From Arenibaculum pallidiluteum (GTDB lineage Bacteria > Pseudomonadota > Alphaproteobacteria > Azospirillales > Azospirillaceae): 64,000 nt of DNA. The stretch spans positions 1 through 64,000 of the forward strand of contig NZ_JAFIQU010000016.1 of the NCBI RefSeq assembly GCF_017355985.1, given 5' to 3'. The stretch's first letter is position 1. Each line of letters starts with the position of its first letter. The position numbers were made by a program, and so were the translations under genes. The notes below the pieces were generated by a model that worked only from the letters and a program-made list of their open reading frames with translations, ran no database searches and was not told where the DNA came from. This document shows, in pieces, positions 18,201 to 27,455 of this stretch.

Positions 18201-20129
18201 ATGAGCATCTCCTCTGTGGTCGAGGATGGCGGAACGGACGCTCCAGGTCGTGGCGTGGGGCACGAGGCGCGCCTGATCGTGAACAGCATGCCCGGCCTTG
18301 GATGGTCCGCCGATCCATCGGGCCGCTTCGTCCATTTCGGCCTTCGGGCGCGGGAATACGCCGGGATTCCCGCAGATGCCGATGGCATCGGGGGAGAGGA
18401 CGGCTTCGGCTGGACGCATCTCCTTCACCCCGACGATGTCGACCGGGCGACGGGGGCCTGGCTCCGCTGCGTCGACAGCGGCGATCCCTTCGAGACCGAA
18501 TTTCGGATCCGCCGCTGCGACGGCAGCCATCGCTGGTTCCGGGCCTCCGCCCAGGCCGCATGCGACGGCCAGGGCCGGACGACGGGATGGTACGGCACGA
18601 TGATCGACATCGAGGAGCAGCGGCAGGTCCAAGAGGCGTTGGGGAGAAGCGAACGGCAGCTCAGGCTGCTGGTCGATACAATCCCCGCGCTGGCCTGGTC
18701 GACGACGTCGGATGGGGAGGTCTCCTACGCCAGCAGGCGCATGCTGGACTATCTCGGACTTTCCGGCGAGGAGCCGTTCCCAATGCCGGTCGACGCGATG
18801 CATCCAGACGACGTGCCCGCCTTCAGGCGTGCCTGGGCGGCCGCGGCCGAAGCGGGAAGTCCCCTTGCATTCACCTGCCGCCTTCGGCGCGGGGACGGCG
18901 ACTACCGGTGGCACGAAGGGCGGGCGGAGCCGGTACGGGATCAGTCCGGCCGCGTGATCCAGTGGTGCGGCGTGAACATCGATGTCGACGAGCGGCAGAA
19001 GGTCGAGGAGGCCTTGCGGACCAGCGCGCAGCAGCTTCGCCTGCTCATCGAAACGATTCCGGCCCTGGTCTGGTGCGTGACGCCCGAGGGGGAGCCGTCC
19101 TATCTCAGCAAGCAGCTCATGGGCCTGACCCAGGCCGAACTCGAGAGCCCCGACGGCACTTGGCTCGGCGGGGCGATCCAGGCCTTCGTCCATCCCGACG
19201 ACGCCCCCGCGCTGCGCGAGAGCCTGATGCATTCCTTCCGCACGGGCGATCCCTTCAGGATGAAGTACCGGCATCGCCGGTCGGACGGCATATACAGGTG
19301 GGTCGAGGGGCGCGCGCTCGCGCTGCGCGCCGGCGATGGCCGCATCGTCCAGTGGTACGGCGTGCTGGTCGACATCGACGACGAGACGCGGGGGCAGGAG
19401 GAGCTTCGCCGCGCCCAGGACAGGCTCGCGCGCGCATCGCAGCTCACCAGCCTCGCCGAGCTGTCCGCCTCCATTGCGCACGAGATCAACCAGCCGCTGG
19501 CCGCCGTGGTCACCACCAGCCATGCCTGCCAGCACTGGCTGTCGGCCGACCCGCCCAATATCCCGCGTGCGCTGGCAGCTTCGGAGCGAATCATCCGCGA
19601 TGCCAACGGGGCGGCGGCGGTCGTCAATCGGATCCGGGCGCTGTTCCAGCGGTCCGAGGCGGCGCGGCAGCCCGCCGACATGAACGAGGTCATCGCCGAA
19701 GTATGCCAATTGCTGCGCGGCGAGCTGGCGGCGAGGAACGTCCGGGTCGAGACCGACCTGGAACGGAACCTGCCCCCGGCCCTTGTCGACCGTGTCCAGA
19801 TGCAGCAGGTCCTCGTGAACCTGATCAGGAACGGGATCGATGCTGTCGCGTCGCCGGACGGCGCATCCAGGCCGCTGTCCCTCCGGTCGCGCCGGGACGA
19901 TGCCGGCCGCATCGTGATCGAGGTCAGGGACGAAGGCGCCGGGGTCCTGGACACCGAGCGGATCTTCGAGCCCTTCTTCACGACCAGGGAGTTCGGGATG
20001 GGCATGGGGCTGACGATTGCCCGCAGGATCGTCGAGGCGCATGACGGACGGCTGTGGGCCGCGCCGAACCAGCCGGCCGGCGCCGTCTTCACCTTCGCCA
20101 TTCCGGCCGAGGAGGGCGAACCTCCATGA
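18201..20129 (+). CDS. Sensor histidine kinase with three PAS domains
   Basis: 642 residues. Three tandem PAS/PAC units (about 25-140, 145-268, 270-400), each ending in a PAC-like segment (GWYGTMIDIE, WCGVNIDVDE, WYGVLVDIDD), precede a HisKA box SIAHEINQPL with phospho-acceptor H427 and an HATPase domain (N-box about 533-547, QQVLVNLIRNGID; G-boxes later). No transmembrane segment, so it senses a cytoplasmic or diffusible signal, as FixL does, but I see no clear heme-PAS signature. The ATG is preceded by AAGGAG. It overlaps the response-regulator start by four bases (ATGA), so the two are translationally coupled. Confidence 0.93.
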   Translation: MSISSVVEDGGTDAPGRGVGHEARLIVNSMPGLGWSADPSGRFVHFGLRAREYAGIPADADGIGGEDGFGWTHLLHPDDVDRATGAWLRCVDSGDPFETEFRIRRCDGSHRWFRASAQAACDGQGRTTGWYGTMIDIEEQRQVQEALGRSERQLRLLVDTIPALAWSTTSDGEVSYASRRMLDYLGLSGEEPFPMPVDAMHPDDVPAFRRAWAAAAEAGSPLAFTCRLRRGDGDYRWHEGRAEPVRDQSGRVIQWCGVNIDVDERQKVEEALRTSAQQLRLLIETIPALVWCVTPEGEPSYLSKQLMGLTQAELESPDGTWLGGAIQAFVHPDDAPALRESLMHSFRTGDPFRMKYRHRRSDGIYRWVEGRALALRAGDGRIVQWYGVLVDIDDETRGQEELRRAQDRLARASQLTSLAELSASIAHEINQPLAAVVTTSHACQHWLSADPPNIPRALAASERIIRDANGAAAVVNRIRALFQRSEAARQPADMNEVIAEVCQLLRGELAARNVRVETDLERNLPPALVDRVQMQQVLVNLIRNGIDAVASPDGASRPLSLRSRRDDAGRIVIEVRDEGAGVLDTERIFEPFFTTREFGMGMGLTIARRIVEAHDGRLWAAPNQPAGAVFTFAIPAEEGEPP

Positions 20130-20764
20130 ACCCGCCGGATCATCTGGTCCTCATCGTCGACGACGACGAGCGCATATGCCAGGCGCTGACCGACCTTCTG
20201 GAATCGCAGGGGCTGAGCGCCGTCGCCTTCAGGTCGGCGGGCGGCTATCTCGCTTATGCGCGGCCCGACGTGCCTGCCTGCCTGATCCTCGACGTGCAGC
20301 TTCCTGACATCAACGGGCTGGAATTCCAGAGGCAGATCTCCGAGGGAGACCATCCGCCCGTCGTCTTCGTCACGGGGCATGGCGACATCCCGTCCTCGGT
20401 GCGCGCCATAAAGCGCGGCGCGGTCGATTTCCTGACCAAGCCGTTCAGGGGTCCGGAGCTGATCGAGGCGATCCATGCGGCGCTCGCGCAGGACCGGCGC
20501 CTGCGGCAGGAGAAGGCCGAGCTGGAGGAGCTGCGGCAGCGCCTTTGCCGCCTGACCCCGCGGGAACGCGAAGTCCTGCCGCTGATGGTGAGCGGCCTGC
20601 TCAACAAGCAGGCCGCCGCGGAGCTCGGCATCAGCGAGATCACCTTCCAGGTTCACCGCGGCAAGGTCATGCAGAAGATGGAGGCCGCTTCGCTGGCCGA
20701 CCTCGTGCGCATGGCCGAGCGGCTGCGGATCCCCGTGACGCATTCGCGGCGCAAGGCGTCCTGA
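20126..20764 (+). CDS. FixJ-family response regulator (receiver plus LuxR-type HTH)
   Basis: 212 residues. The receiver has acidic residues VDDD at 11-14, phospho-acceptor D56 (LILDVQLPD) and conserved K105 (FLTKPF). A LuxR HTH (about 145-205; LTPREREVLPLMVSGLLNKQAAAELGI in part) follows. It should receive phosphate from the kinase encoded directly upstream and activate transcription of unknown targets. Its start overlaps the kinase stop (ATGA). Confidence 0.94.
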   Translation: MNPPDHLVLIVDDDERICQALTDLLESQGLSAVAFRSAGGYLAYARPDVPACLILDVQLPDINGLEFQRQISEGDHPPVVFVTGHGDIPSSVRAIKRGAVDFLTKPFRGPELIEAIHAALAQDRRLRQEKAELEELRQRLCRLTPREREVLPLMVSGLLNKQAAAELGISEITFQVHRGKVMQKMEAASLADLVRMAERLRIPVTHSRRKAS

Positions 20765-21208
20765 GATGCCGGCACAACGTGCCCCCGGCTGCGGCCGGCC
20801 ATGCGGGCGAAGGCGGGGCGGCAACGCCCGCCTTCCTAATAGAAAGCCATAATAGCCGTCCCGCGCCGCCACGAATAACCTTGGATGCAATGGGTGAACT
20901 GGGGGATTCTCGCCATCTGGCCCGAAGCGTCCCGGCGCGAGGCGCCCCGAAGCGAGAACCTGAAGAGGATCGACGTGCCCGTGCTCGTGGCCCCTGGCGA
21001 GAATGAACGGCCCGCGGCTATCGCCGAGCCGGGTCTGCGCCGGGCGGCAATCATCCCGACGTCCCGCGAGCGGCAGCCCTATCGGGATTGTCCCACCTGC
21101 GCCAGGGCATGGGCGGGGCCGCCGTCGTGGCCTCGGGAAGCCGGGCCGGAAGCTCCGCCGGAGGGGCGCATGTGGATGCATTCATACGTGGAGGTGTCGG
21201 AGAGTTCG
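20765..21208. other. Intergenic region with a terminator-like hairpin
   Basis: 444 bp after the response-regulator gene. A hairpin GAAGGCGGG(G)CG / CGCCCGCCTTC with a one-base bulge and GCAA loop lies at 20809-20835 and probably ends the kinase-regulator transcript. The following 370 bp have open frames but without a ribosome site or recognisable protein, and I do not call a gene there. Confidence 0.5.
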
Positions 21209-21928
21209 ATGGGTGAGCTGCTGGACGAGGTCATTGCGGCTCATGGCGGGCTTGCCCGGTGGAATGCGTTCTCGACGGTCCGCGCGCGGATCGTCGCGGG
21301 TGGGGATCTCTGGAGGCTCAAGGGGATTGTGGAGGATGGCGCGCCGCAGGAGGCCGTCGTGGCGCTGCACGAGGCGCGGGCGTCGGTCGCCCCCTTCGGG
21401 GCTCCCTATCAGCGGACCGCCTTCTCCCCGGGCCGCATTGCCATCGAGACCACGGACGGCGAGGTGGTGGCGGAGCGTCTGAGACCCCGCATGTCCTTCG
21501 AGGGAAACGAGCTGACGACGCGCTGGGATCCGCTGCAGCGCGCCTACTTCAACAGCTACGCCCTGTGGACCGGCCTGACCACGCCGTTCCTGCTCGGCAT
21601 GCCGGGCGTGGAGACGCGGGAGATCGAGCCCTGGACCGAGGGCACAGAGGTCTGGCGCCGACTTCGTGCGTGGTTCCCCCTGGGGATCGCCACCCACAGC
21701 GAGGTCCAGGATTTCTATTTCGGCCCGGATCTCATGCTGCGGCGGCATGACTATGCCGTGGCCGTGGCCGGCGGGCTCGCGGCAGCCGAGTTCGTCCACG
21801 GCTATGTGGATGTCCAGGGCCTGCGCCTGCCGGCAAAGCTGCGCGCCTACCAGCGCGATTTCGACGACCGGCCGGTCATGGACCGGCTGTTGGCCTCGAT
21901 CGACCTCAGCGACATCCGGTACGCCTGA
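21209..21928 (+). CDS. Conserved protein of unknown function
   Basis: 239 residues from the ATG at 21209, which has GGAGAG 5 bp before it; the frame is open further upstream but that part lacks coding character. The protein is soluble and beta-rich (for example RIAIETTDGEVVAERLRPRMSF in part, and DFYFGPDLMLRRHDYAVAV), reminiscent of outer-membrane-lipoprotein-carrier-like folds, but I cannot place it in a named family. It converges with the TauE/SafE gene. Confidence 0.65.
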   Translation: MGELLDEVIAAHGGLARWNAFSTVRARIVAGGDLWRLKGIVEDGAPQEAVVALHEARASVAPFGAPYQRTAFSPGRIAIETTDGEVVAERLRPRMSFEGNELTTRWDPLQRAYFNSYALWTGLTTPFLLGMPGVETREIEPWTEGTEVWRRLRAWFPLGIATHSEVQDFYFGPDLMLRRHDYAVAVAGGLAAAEFVHGYVDVQGLRLPAKLRAYQRDFDDRPVMDRLLASIDLSDIRYA

Positions 21929-21935
21929 CGCCGCC

Positions 21936-22673
21936 TCAGAGGAAGGCGGCGGCACCCGTCAGCAGCAGAAGCACGACGGCCATGAGCCGGTAGTGGCGGT
22001 CGCCCGTGCGGCGGAAGACCCACTCGCCGCCCCAGCCGGACAGCACGATCGCCGGCGTCAGTACGGCGGTCCAGGCCAGGACGCGGCCGTCGATCAGCCC
22101 GGCGGCCGCATAGAGCGCCACGCCCATGGCGGCCAGCCCGTTGAAGAAGGTCATCAGCGTCGCGCGGGCGGTGATGGCCGGCAGGCGGCAGGCCAGCAGG
22201 TAGAGCACCACCGGCGGCCCCGGCAGGCCGATCGCGCCGCCGGCCAAGCCGCAGGCCGCACCGACTCCGAGCGTCCGGGGCGTCGTCGCCCGGACCTGCC
22301 AGCGGCGCGCGCAGGCCAGCGCCAGGCTCGACGCGATCACGAAGACGCCGACCACGCGGGTCAGCACGCCCGCGGGAACCGCCAGAAGAAGCCAGGCGCC
22401 GAAGGGCTGGGCCACGACCGCTGCAGCGCCCAGGCGCAGCATCATGCGCCGGTCGGCCTCCCGCAGCGCGCGGGGCATCTGGGGCAGGCTGCCCAGCAGC
22501 ACGGAAAGGGTGGCGGCCGGCACCGCCTCGGCCGGCGGCGCGATCAGCAGCAGCAGCGGCACCATCACCAGGCCGGCGCCGAAGCCAGAAAGCCCCCGAA
22601 CCAGCCCGGCGACGCAGCCGATCAGCGCCGCCGAGAGGATCTGCGGCAGCAGGAGCGTCGCAATGGCGCCCAT
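21936..22673 (-). CDS. TauE/SafE-family permease
   Basis: 245 residues, about seven to eight hydrophobic segments, with the two-repeat TauE/SafE pattern (SAALIGCVAGLVRGLSGFG; GLAGGAIGLPGPPVVLYLLA). Members move sulfite, sulfoacetate or other organosulfur anions, but many are unassigned. Its start codon is 1 bp from the aroB stop, so it appears to be the last gene of an aroK-aroB transcript; that pairing has no obvious functional logic. Confidence 0.88.
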   Translation of the reverse strand: MGAIATLLLPQILSAALIGCVAGLVRGLSGFGAGLVMVPLLLLIAPPAEAVPAATLSVLLGSLPQMPRALREADRRMMLRLGAAAVVAQPFGAWLLLAVPAGVLTRVVGVFVIASSLALACARRWQVRATTPRTLGVGAACGLAGGAIGLPGPPVVLYLLACRLPAITARATLMTFFNGLAAMGVALYAAAGLIDGRVLAWTAVLTPAIVLSGWGGEWVFRRTGDRHYRLMAVVLLLLTGAAAFL

Positions 22674-22674
22674 C

Positions 22675-23793
22675 TCAGCCCTGGGCCGCCACCGCTTCGG
22701 CCAGGACGGCCCGCGCCTCGGCCGGGTCCACGTCCCTGGCCACGAAGCTCTTCCCGATCCCGCGCGCGAGGATGAAGGTCAGCCGGCCATCCTGCACCTT
22801 CTTGTCGTGGGCCATGTGGCCCATCAGCCGGTCGGCGTTCCACTGCACGCCGGGAATGCGCGGCAGCGCGGTCGGCAGGCCCGTGGCGTCCAGGTGACGC
22901 AGCAGCCGCTCCAGCTCCTCGGGCGGGCAAAGGCCCAGCTTGACCGACAGGCGCATGGCGAGGCACATGCCGATCGCCACCGCCTCCCCATGCAGCAGGT
23001 CGCCGCCGTAGCCGCATTCCGCCTCGAGCGCGTGGCCGAAGGTGTGGCCGAGGTTCAGCAGCGCGCGCTCCGCCGATTCGCGCTCGTCGGCGCCGACGAT
23101 CCGTGCCTTGGCGGCGCAGCTCGCCCGCACGGCCTCCCGGCGGGCTGCCTCGTCCCCGCCGAGCACGGCCGCTCCCTGGCGCTCGAGCCAGGAGAAGAAG
23201 CCGGCATCGTCGATGACGCCGTACTTCACGACCTCGGCATAGCCCGCCCGCAGCTCGCGCGCGGGCAGCGTCGCCAGCGCGCCCGTATCCGCCAGCACCA
23301 GGCGCGGCTGGTGGAAGGCGCCGATCAGGTTCTTGCCGTGCCGGCTGTTGATGCCGGTCTTGCCGCCGACGGAACTGTCGACCTGGGCCAGCAGCGTCGT
23401 CGGCACCTGGATGAAGTCGAGGCCGCGCAGGGCAGTCGCTGCGGCGAAGCCGACTAGGTCGCCGATCACCCCGCCGCCCAGGGCCACGAGGACGGTGGAC
23501 CGTTCGATGCCGCGCCCGAGCAGGACGTCCAGCAGCCCCTCGAGCCGGGCGAAATCCTTGGTCTTCTCGCCGGGCGGCAGGACGATCGGCTCGCCGGGCC
23601 TGAAGCCCGCCGCGTGCAGGCTCTCCGTCAGCGGGTCGAGATGGCGCGGGGCGACGTTCTCGTCGGTGACGATCTCGATCCGCCGGCTCTTCACGGCCTG
23701 GCCGACCAGCGGCCCGGCGCCGGCGATCAGGCCGGACCCGATCAGGATGTCGTAGCTGCGCGCCCCCAGCGGAACGCGGACGGTCTCGGTCAT
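22675..23793 (-). CDS. aroB: 3-Dehydroquinate synthase
   Basis: 372 residues, the normal length. Signature stretches include DENVAPRHL near the N-terminus, GGGVIGDLVGFAAA (NAD binding), QVDSSVGGKTGIN, and the metal-ligand region NLGHTFGHALE. It catalyses the second step of the shikimate pathway, converting DAHP to 3-dehydroquinate with NAD+ and a divalent metal. It starts 10 bp after the aroK stop, the usual aroK-aroB arrangement. Confidence 0.97.
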   Translation of the reverse strand: MTETVRVPLGARSYDILIGSGLIAGAGPLVGQAVKSRRIEIVTDENVAPRHLDPLTESLHAAGFRPGEPIVLPPGEKTKDFARLEGLLDVLLGRGIERSTVLVALGGGVIGDLVGFAAATALRGLDFIQVPTTLLAQVDSSVGGKTGINSRHGKNLIGAFHQPRLVLADTGALATLPARELRAGYAEVVKYGVIDDAGFFSWLERQGAAVLGGDEAARREAVRASCAAKARIVGADERESAERALLNLGHTFGHALEAECGYGGDLLHGEAVAIGMCLAMRLSVKLGLCPPEELERLLRHLDATGLPTALPRIPGVQWNADRLMGHMAHDKKVQDGRLTFILARGIGKSFVARDVDPAEARAVLAEAVAAQG

Positions 23794-23803
23794 GGGGCGG
23801 GCC

Positions 23804-24400
23804 TCAGCTGCTGCGCGTCTCGAGGTGCCGGGCGATGGCGTCCAGAACCTTCTCGACGGTCTTCTCGGGTGGGACGTCCTCGCTCTCGACGGTCAGGTCC
23901 GCCTCGGCGTAGACGGGATAGCGCAGCGCGATCAGCCGGGCCAGCGTCTCGCGCGGATCGCCCTTGTTCAGGAGCGGCCGGTTCGTTCGCCGTGCGGTAC
24001 GCCGCGCCAGCACGTCCAGGTCGGCCTTGAGCCAGACCGAGATCCCTTGGCTGCGCACCAGCCCGCGGGTGTCCGGGTCCATGAAGGCGCCGCCGCCGGT
24101 GGCGAGCACGTGCACGGGCTCCTCCTGGAGCAGCCGCGCGATCACCTTGCGCTCGCCGGCCCGGAACTCGGCTTCGCCGAAGCGCGCGAATATCTCCTCG
24201 ATCGTGCAGCCGGCCGCGGATTCGATCTCGGTGTCGGCGTCTCGGAACGGCAGCCCCAGCCGCGCCGCCAGGCGCTTGCCGACGCTCGTCTTGCCGGCGC
24301 CCATCAGGCCCACAAGCACGATGGTGCGCGGCGCGGGGATCGGGAGCGGAGCGCCGGGAGCCGGTCCGGCGCCCGATGGGGCGGGTGTGGAAGAGGTCAC
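23804..24400 (-). CDS. aroK: Shikimate kinase
   Basis: 198 residues if the GTG at 24400 is used; an ATG further upstream (24463) gives 219, but the extra residues look unlike the family. Walker A is GLMGAGKT (31-38), with the shikimate-binding DxD region FRDADTEIE and the glycine-rich VLATGGGAF. It phosphorylates shikimate at the 3-position. The first ~25 residues are a Pro/Ala-rich extension seen in alphaproteobacterial forms. No strong ribosome site is visible for either start. Confidence 0.93.
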   Translation of the reverse strand: MTSSTPAPSGAGPAPGAPLPIPAPRTIVLVGLMGAGKTSVGKRLAARLGLPFRDADTEIESAAGCTIEEIFARFGEAEFRAGERKVIARLLQEEPVHVLATGGGAFMDPDTRGLVRSQGISVWLKADLDVLARRTARRTNRPLLNKGDPRETLARLIALRYPVYAEADLTVESEDVPPEKTVEKVLDAIARHLETRSS

Positions 24401-24520
24401 GTTGCGCGCACGATGAAGAGGCCGGCGGTGGGGACGCCGGTGCAGGGCCGGCCTTCCTGGCACCCGTCGGCCCGGGCAGGGCAGATCCCCGCACGAACCA
24501 GATGCCCCGGAAAGGTCATG

Positions 24521-24534
24521 GTGCTAATTAACAC
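24521..24534. promoter_or_regulatory. AT-rich dyad in the aroK-divergent intergenic region
   Basis: GTGCTAATTAACAC is a dyad with a TAATTA centre and one mismatched pair. It is the only AT-rich patch in the 172 bp between aroK and the divergent small-protein gene, so it probably belongs to a promoter or operator. Visual match only. Confidence 0.3.
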
Positions 24535-24572
24535 AGTCCGTCCTCCTTGTCCCGAACCGACCAGGCATTCCC

Positions 24573-24755
24573 GTGGCCCGTTCACGCAGCTCCATGTCCG
24601 CCTCGGGCGGCTTCGCCGGCCGTCTTCTCCTGATCCTCCTGATCCTCGTCCTGCTGGCGCTGGTCGGGGCCGGGGCCTTCCTGGCCACATGGGACATTCC
24701 GGCACCATCGGCGGGGACCGAGAAGACGATCCCCGATGACCGGTTCCCGCGCTAG
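24573..24755 (+). CDS. Small single-pass membrane protein upstream of xerD
   Basis: 60 residues from GTG 24573, or 53 from the ATG at 24594. A basic N-terminus is followed by one long hydrophobic segment (LLLILLILVLLALVGAGAFL) and a short polar tail ending DDRFPR. The topology suggests an inner-membrane anchor with a periplasmic tail. Its 3' end overlaps the next gene by 20 bp, so it is part of the same operon. Small proteins in this position occur in related genomes; function unknown. Confidence 0.6.
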   Translation: MARSRSSMSASGGFAGRLLLILLILVLLALVGAGAFLATWDIPAPSAGTEKTIPDDRFPR

Positions 24756-26433
24756 GCGCCTCGGCACCGGCGCCGCGGCGCTTCTCGCCGCGCTCCTGGT
24801 CGCATCGGCCGCCCGGGCCCAGCAGCCTGCCGCGGGATCCCCGCCGGATGCCGCCGCGGCCGAGCCGCCGGCCCCTGGGGCGCCCCAGGGGCCGCCGCTG
24901 CGCCTCGGCCTGAGGGCCGCGCCGGCCCTCGCGCCAACCGCGCCCGCAATGCCCGGCGCGGCTGCCACGCCCGACGCACGCGCGACGCAGGACGTCGCAG
25001 GCCGGCTGATCGCGCGCCTGCCCGGCGGCACCCCGTCACCGACCCTGCGGGCACTTGCGGCGCGCGCCCTCGCGGCTGCGGACCTGCCGGCCGCGACCAT
25101 GCCGGCGCGCGTCCGAGCCCTGACGGCACTTGGCCTGCCGGACGAGGCGCTGATCCTCGCGCGCGGGGCCGGTCCGCATGCCGATCTGGGTGCCGGACGG
25201 CGTGACGCGGCCCTGCTCGCAGGCCGGATCGACGAGGCCTGCGCACCGCCACCCGAGGCCGCATCGGCCGTGCCGGAACTCGTGCTCCTGTGCCAGGTGC
25301 AGGCCGGCCGTCCCGAGGCGGCCGAGGTCACCCTCGCGCTGCTGCGCGAGCAGGGCGCCGACCCCGCCTTCCTGAAACTGGCCGAGGCCGCCACCGGCGG
25401 CCCCTCCGATCCCGTCGACAGCCTGCCCGGGGCCGATCCCGTGCGCCTGGTCCTGCTGGCCGCGGCGAAGCTTCCGGTTCCCGCGGATGCCGAGGCCGGG
25501 GCCGATGCCGGCCGCCTGGGCGCGATCGCGCGGGATACCGCCGCCCCGCCCGCGCTGCGCGCCGCGCGGGCCGAGCGAGCGGCCCGGCTTGGCGCGCTGC
25601 ACGCCGAGGGACTCGCCCGGACCTATCGTTCCCTGCCGCCCGGCCCGCCGCCCGACGATTTGCCCGCGGGGGCCTCCGATGCCGCCCGCCGCGCCGTGGC
25701 CTTCCAGGCCGCCACCGGGGCATCGGGGCCCGAGATCGCCGAGCTGGTCGCCGGAGCGCTGGACAGCCTCGACCCCGTGGACCTGCCCGGCGCGGTCGGC
25801 GAGGCCTGGGCGGGGATCCTGCCGGATCCGGAACCCCGGCACGCCCCCCTCGCGGCGGCGGCCGCGCGCCTGCGCCTCGCGCGCGGAGAGATCGATGGGG
25901 CGGCGCCATGGCTCGACCTTCTCGGCCGTCACGACCCAAAGGCGGCGGCCCGCCTGTGGCCGCTGGGCATGATCGCAGAGGCGACGCCGCTCGCCGGGGC
26001 GGAGATCGGGCTTTCCGCCTGGCTCGACGGCGCCTCCGGGACGGCGCGCGGGCGCCGTCAGGCGGGCGCGCTGCTGGCGCTGTTCGAGGCGCTCGGCGAG
26101 ACCGTGCCCGAAGGGGCCTGGGCCGCCGTGCTTGACGAAGGCCCCGGAAGCGCGGGCGGGCGAGAGGCCGGGACCGAGGCCGGGATCGGAATCGAGATGG
26201 CACCGGTGCCGCCCGCCGGCCTGCTGCACCGGCTGCGTGCCGCGGCGCTGGCAGGGGACCGCGATGGCACGGCCCTGGCGGCCCTGGCGGTGCTCGGGGA
26301 TGCGGCGCCCGGGCGGGTTCCGGCGGCCGTCCTCGCCCCCGTGATCCAGGCGATGCGCAACGCCGGAGCCGGGACGGAGGCGCGGGCGCTGGCCCGCGAG
26401 GCCGCCGCCGTTCTCGTCGGCATGGAGGATTGA
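24736..26433 (+). CDS. Large exported Ala/Pro/Gly-rich protein upstream of xerD
   Basis: 565 residues. A signal peptide (MTGSRARRLGTGAAALLAAL... cut near ARAQ) is followed by a Pro/Ala-rich linker of about 70 residues and a long, alanine-rich helical region resembling TPR/HEAT-like helical repeats, though I cannot define repeat boundaries. Predicted periplasmic. It overlaps the small membrane protein gene upstream and ends immediately before xerD, an arrangement I recall from Rhodospirillales. No function is established. Confidence 0.75.
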   Translation: MTGSRARRLGTGAAALLAALLVASAARAQQPAAGSPPDAAAAEPPAPGAPQGPPLRLGLRAAPALAPTAPAMPGAAATPDARATQDVAGRLIARLPGGTPSPTLRALAARALAAADLPAATMPARVRALTALGLPDEALILARGAGPHADLGAGRRDAALLAGRIDEACAPPPEAASAVPELVLLCQVQAGRPEAAEVTLALLREQGADPAFLKLAEAATGGPSDPVDSLPGADPVRLVLLAAAKLPVPADAEAGADAGRLGAIARDTAAPPALRAARAERAARLGALHAEGLARTYRSLPPGPPPDDLPAGASDAARRAVAFQAATGASGPEIAELVAGALDSLDPVDLPGAVGEAWAGILPDPEPRHAPLAAAAARLRLARGEIDGAAPWLDLLGRHDPKAAARLWPLGMIAEATPLAGAEIGLSAWLDGASGTARGRRQAGALLALFEALGETVPEGAWAAVLDEGPGSAGGREAGTEAGIGIEMAPVPPAGLLHRLRAAALAGDRDGTALAALAVLGDAAPGRVPAAVLAPVIQAMRNAGAGTEARALAREAAAVLVGMED

Positions 26434-26435
26434 GC

Positions 26436-27404
26436 GTGGGAAGGCCGGGACGTCCCCCCAAGCCGAAGCCCGTGGTCGCGCCGCAGGTCGAGGCCTTCCT
26501 CGACATGCTGGTGGCAGAGCGGGGCGCGGCCGAGAATACGCGCGAGGCCTACGAGCGGGATCTCGTGGACGCGGCCGCGTTCCTGCGCGGGCGCGGCGTC
26601 GCGCTGGAGGCCGCAGGGACCGAGGACCTGCGCGCCTATCTCGCTCGGCTGGCCGCGGATTCCGCGCTCAGGACCGCGGCGCGGCGTCTATCGGCGCTGC
26701 GCCAGTTCTTCCGCTTCCTGGTATCCGAGGGCATGCGCGCCGAGGATCCCTCGGCAGCCCTGGACAGCCCCAAGCAGGGCCGCCCGCTGCCGAAGGCCCT
26801 GGCCGAGACCGAGGTCGAGGCCTTGCTGGCCGCTGCCCAGCGCCGCGGCGGGCCCGACGGCCTGCGCCTGGTGGCGCTGCTGGAGATCCTCTATGCGACC
26901 GGGCTGCGCGTCTCGGAGCTGGTCGGGCTGCCGCTCGCCGGCCTGGCGCGGGACGGCCGCTACCTCGTGGTCCGCGGCAAGGGTGGGAAGGAGCGCATGG
27001 TGCCGCTCTCGGACCCCGCGCGCACGGCGCTGGCGGCCTATCTGCCGCTGCGCCCGGCCTTCCTGGTGCCCGGCCGCGTGGAGAAGCAGCAGCGCTACGC
27101 CTTCCCGTCCCGCACCTCCGCCGAGGGGCACCTGACACGGCAGCGCTTCGCCCAGCTCCTGAAGGAGCTGTCGGCCGAGGCCGGGCTCGACCCCGGGCGC
27201 GTCAGCCCGCACGTGCTCCGCCACGCCTTCGCGACCCACCTGCTGGACCACGGCGCCGACCTGCGCTCGGTCCAGAAGATGCTGGGCCATGCGGACATCG
27301 CGACGACGCAGATCTACACCCATGTGGTCGGCGACCGGCTGCGCCAAGTCGTCACCCGGCACCACCCGCTCGCCCGGCCGCGCAAGCCCGAGCCCGCGAA
27401 GTAA
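26436..27404 (+). CDS. xerD: Site-specific tyrosine recombinase XerD
   Basis: 322 residues from the GTG at 26436, with GGAGG 7 bp before it; a TTG at 26430 is too close to that site. The N-terminal SAM-like core-binding domain spans about 15-105. The catalytic set is complete: R158 (TGLRVSEL), K182 (GKGGKER), H259 and R262 (HVLRHAFA), H285 (LGHADI) and nucleophile Y294 (TQIYTH). With XerC it resolves chromosome dimers at dif. It is more likely the housekeeping enzyme than a phage integrase because no mobile element surrounds it. Confidence 0.95.
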   Translation: MGRPGRPPKPKPVVAPQVEAFLDMLVAERGAAENTREAYERDLVDAAAFLRGRGVALEAAGTEDLRAYLARLAADSALRTAARRLSALRQFFRFLVSEGMRAEDPSAALDSPKQGRPLPKALAETEVEALLAAAQRRGGPDGLRLVALLEILYATGLRVSELVGLPLAGLARDGRYLVVRGKGGKERMVPLSDPARTALAAYLPLRPAFLVPGRVEKQQRYAFPSRTSAEGHLTRQRFAQLLKELSAEAGLDPGRVSPHVLRHAFATHLLDHGADLRSVQKMLGHADIATTQIYTHVVGDRLRQVVTRHHPLARPRKPEPAK

Positions 27405-27447
27405 GGCGGGCGGCGGTCCTGCCGCCACCCGCCGGCCCTACAGGGCC
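27405..27447. terminator. Hairpins between convergent xerD and malate synthase genes
   Basis: GGCGGGcGGCGG / CCGCCaCCCGCC with loop TCCTG (27405-27433), then GGCCCT / AGGGCC (27434-27447). They fill the 51 bp between the two stops and probably terminate both transcripts. Confidence 0.6.
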
Positions 27448-27455
27448 CTCACCCG

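Noticed and set aside
20836-21054. Minus-strand open frame of 72 codons in the gap after the response regulator
   Set aside because: No ribosome site, no recognisable protein, and typical shadow composition.
26436-27404. Phage or island integrase
   Set aside because: All features fit XerD, and there is no att-like repeat, tRNA gene or mobile-element gene around it.
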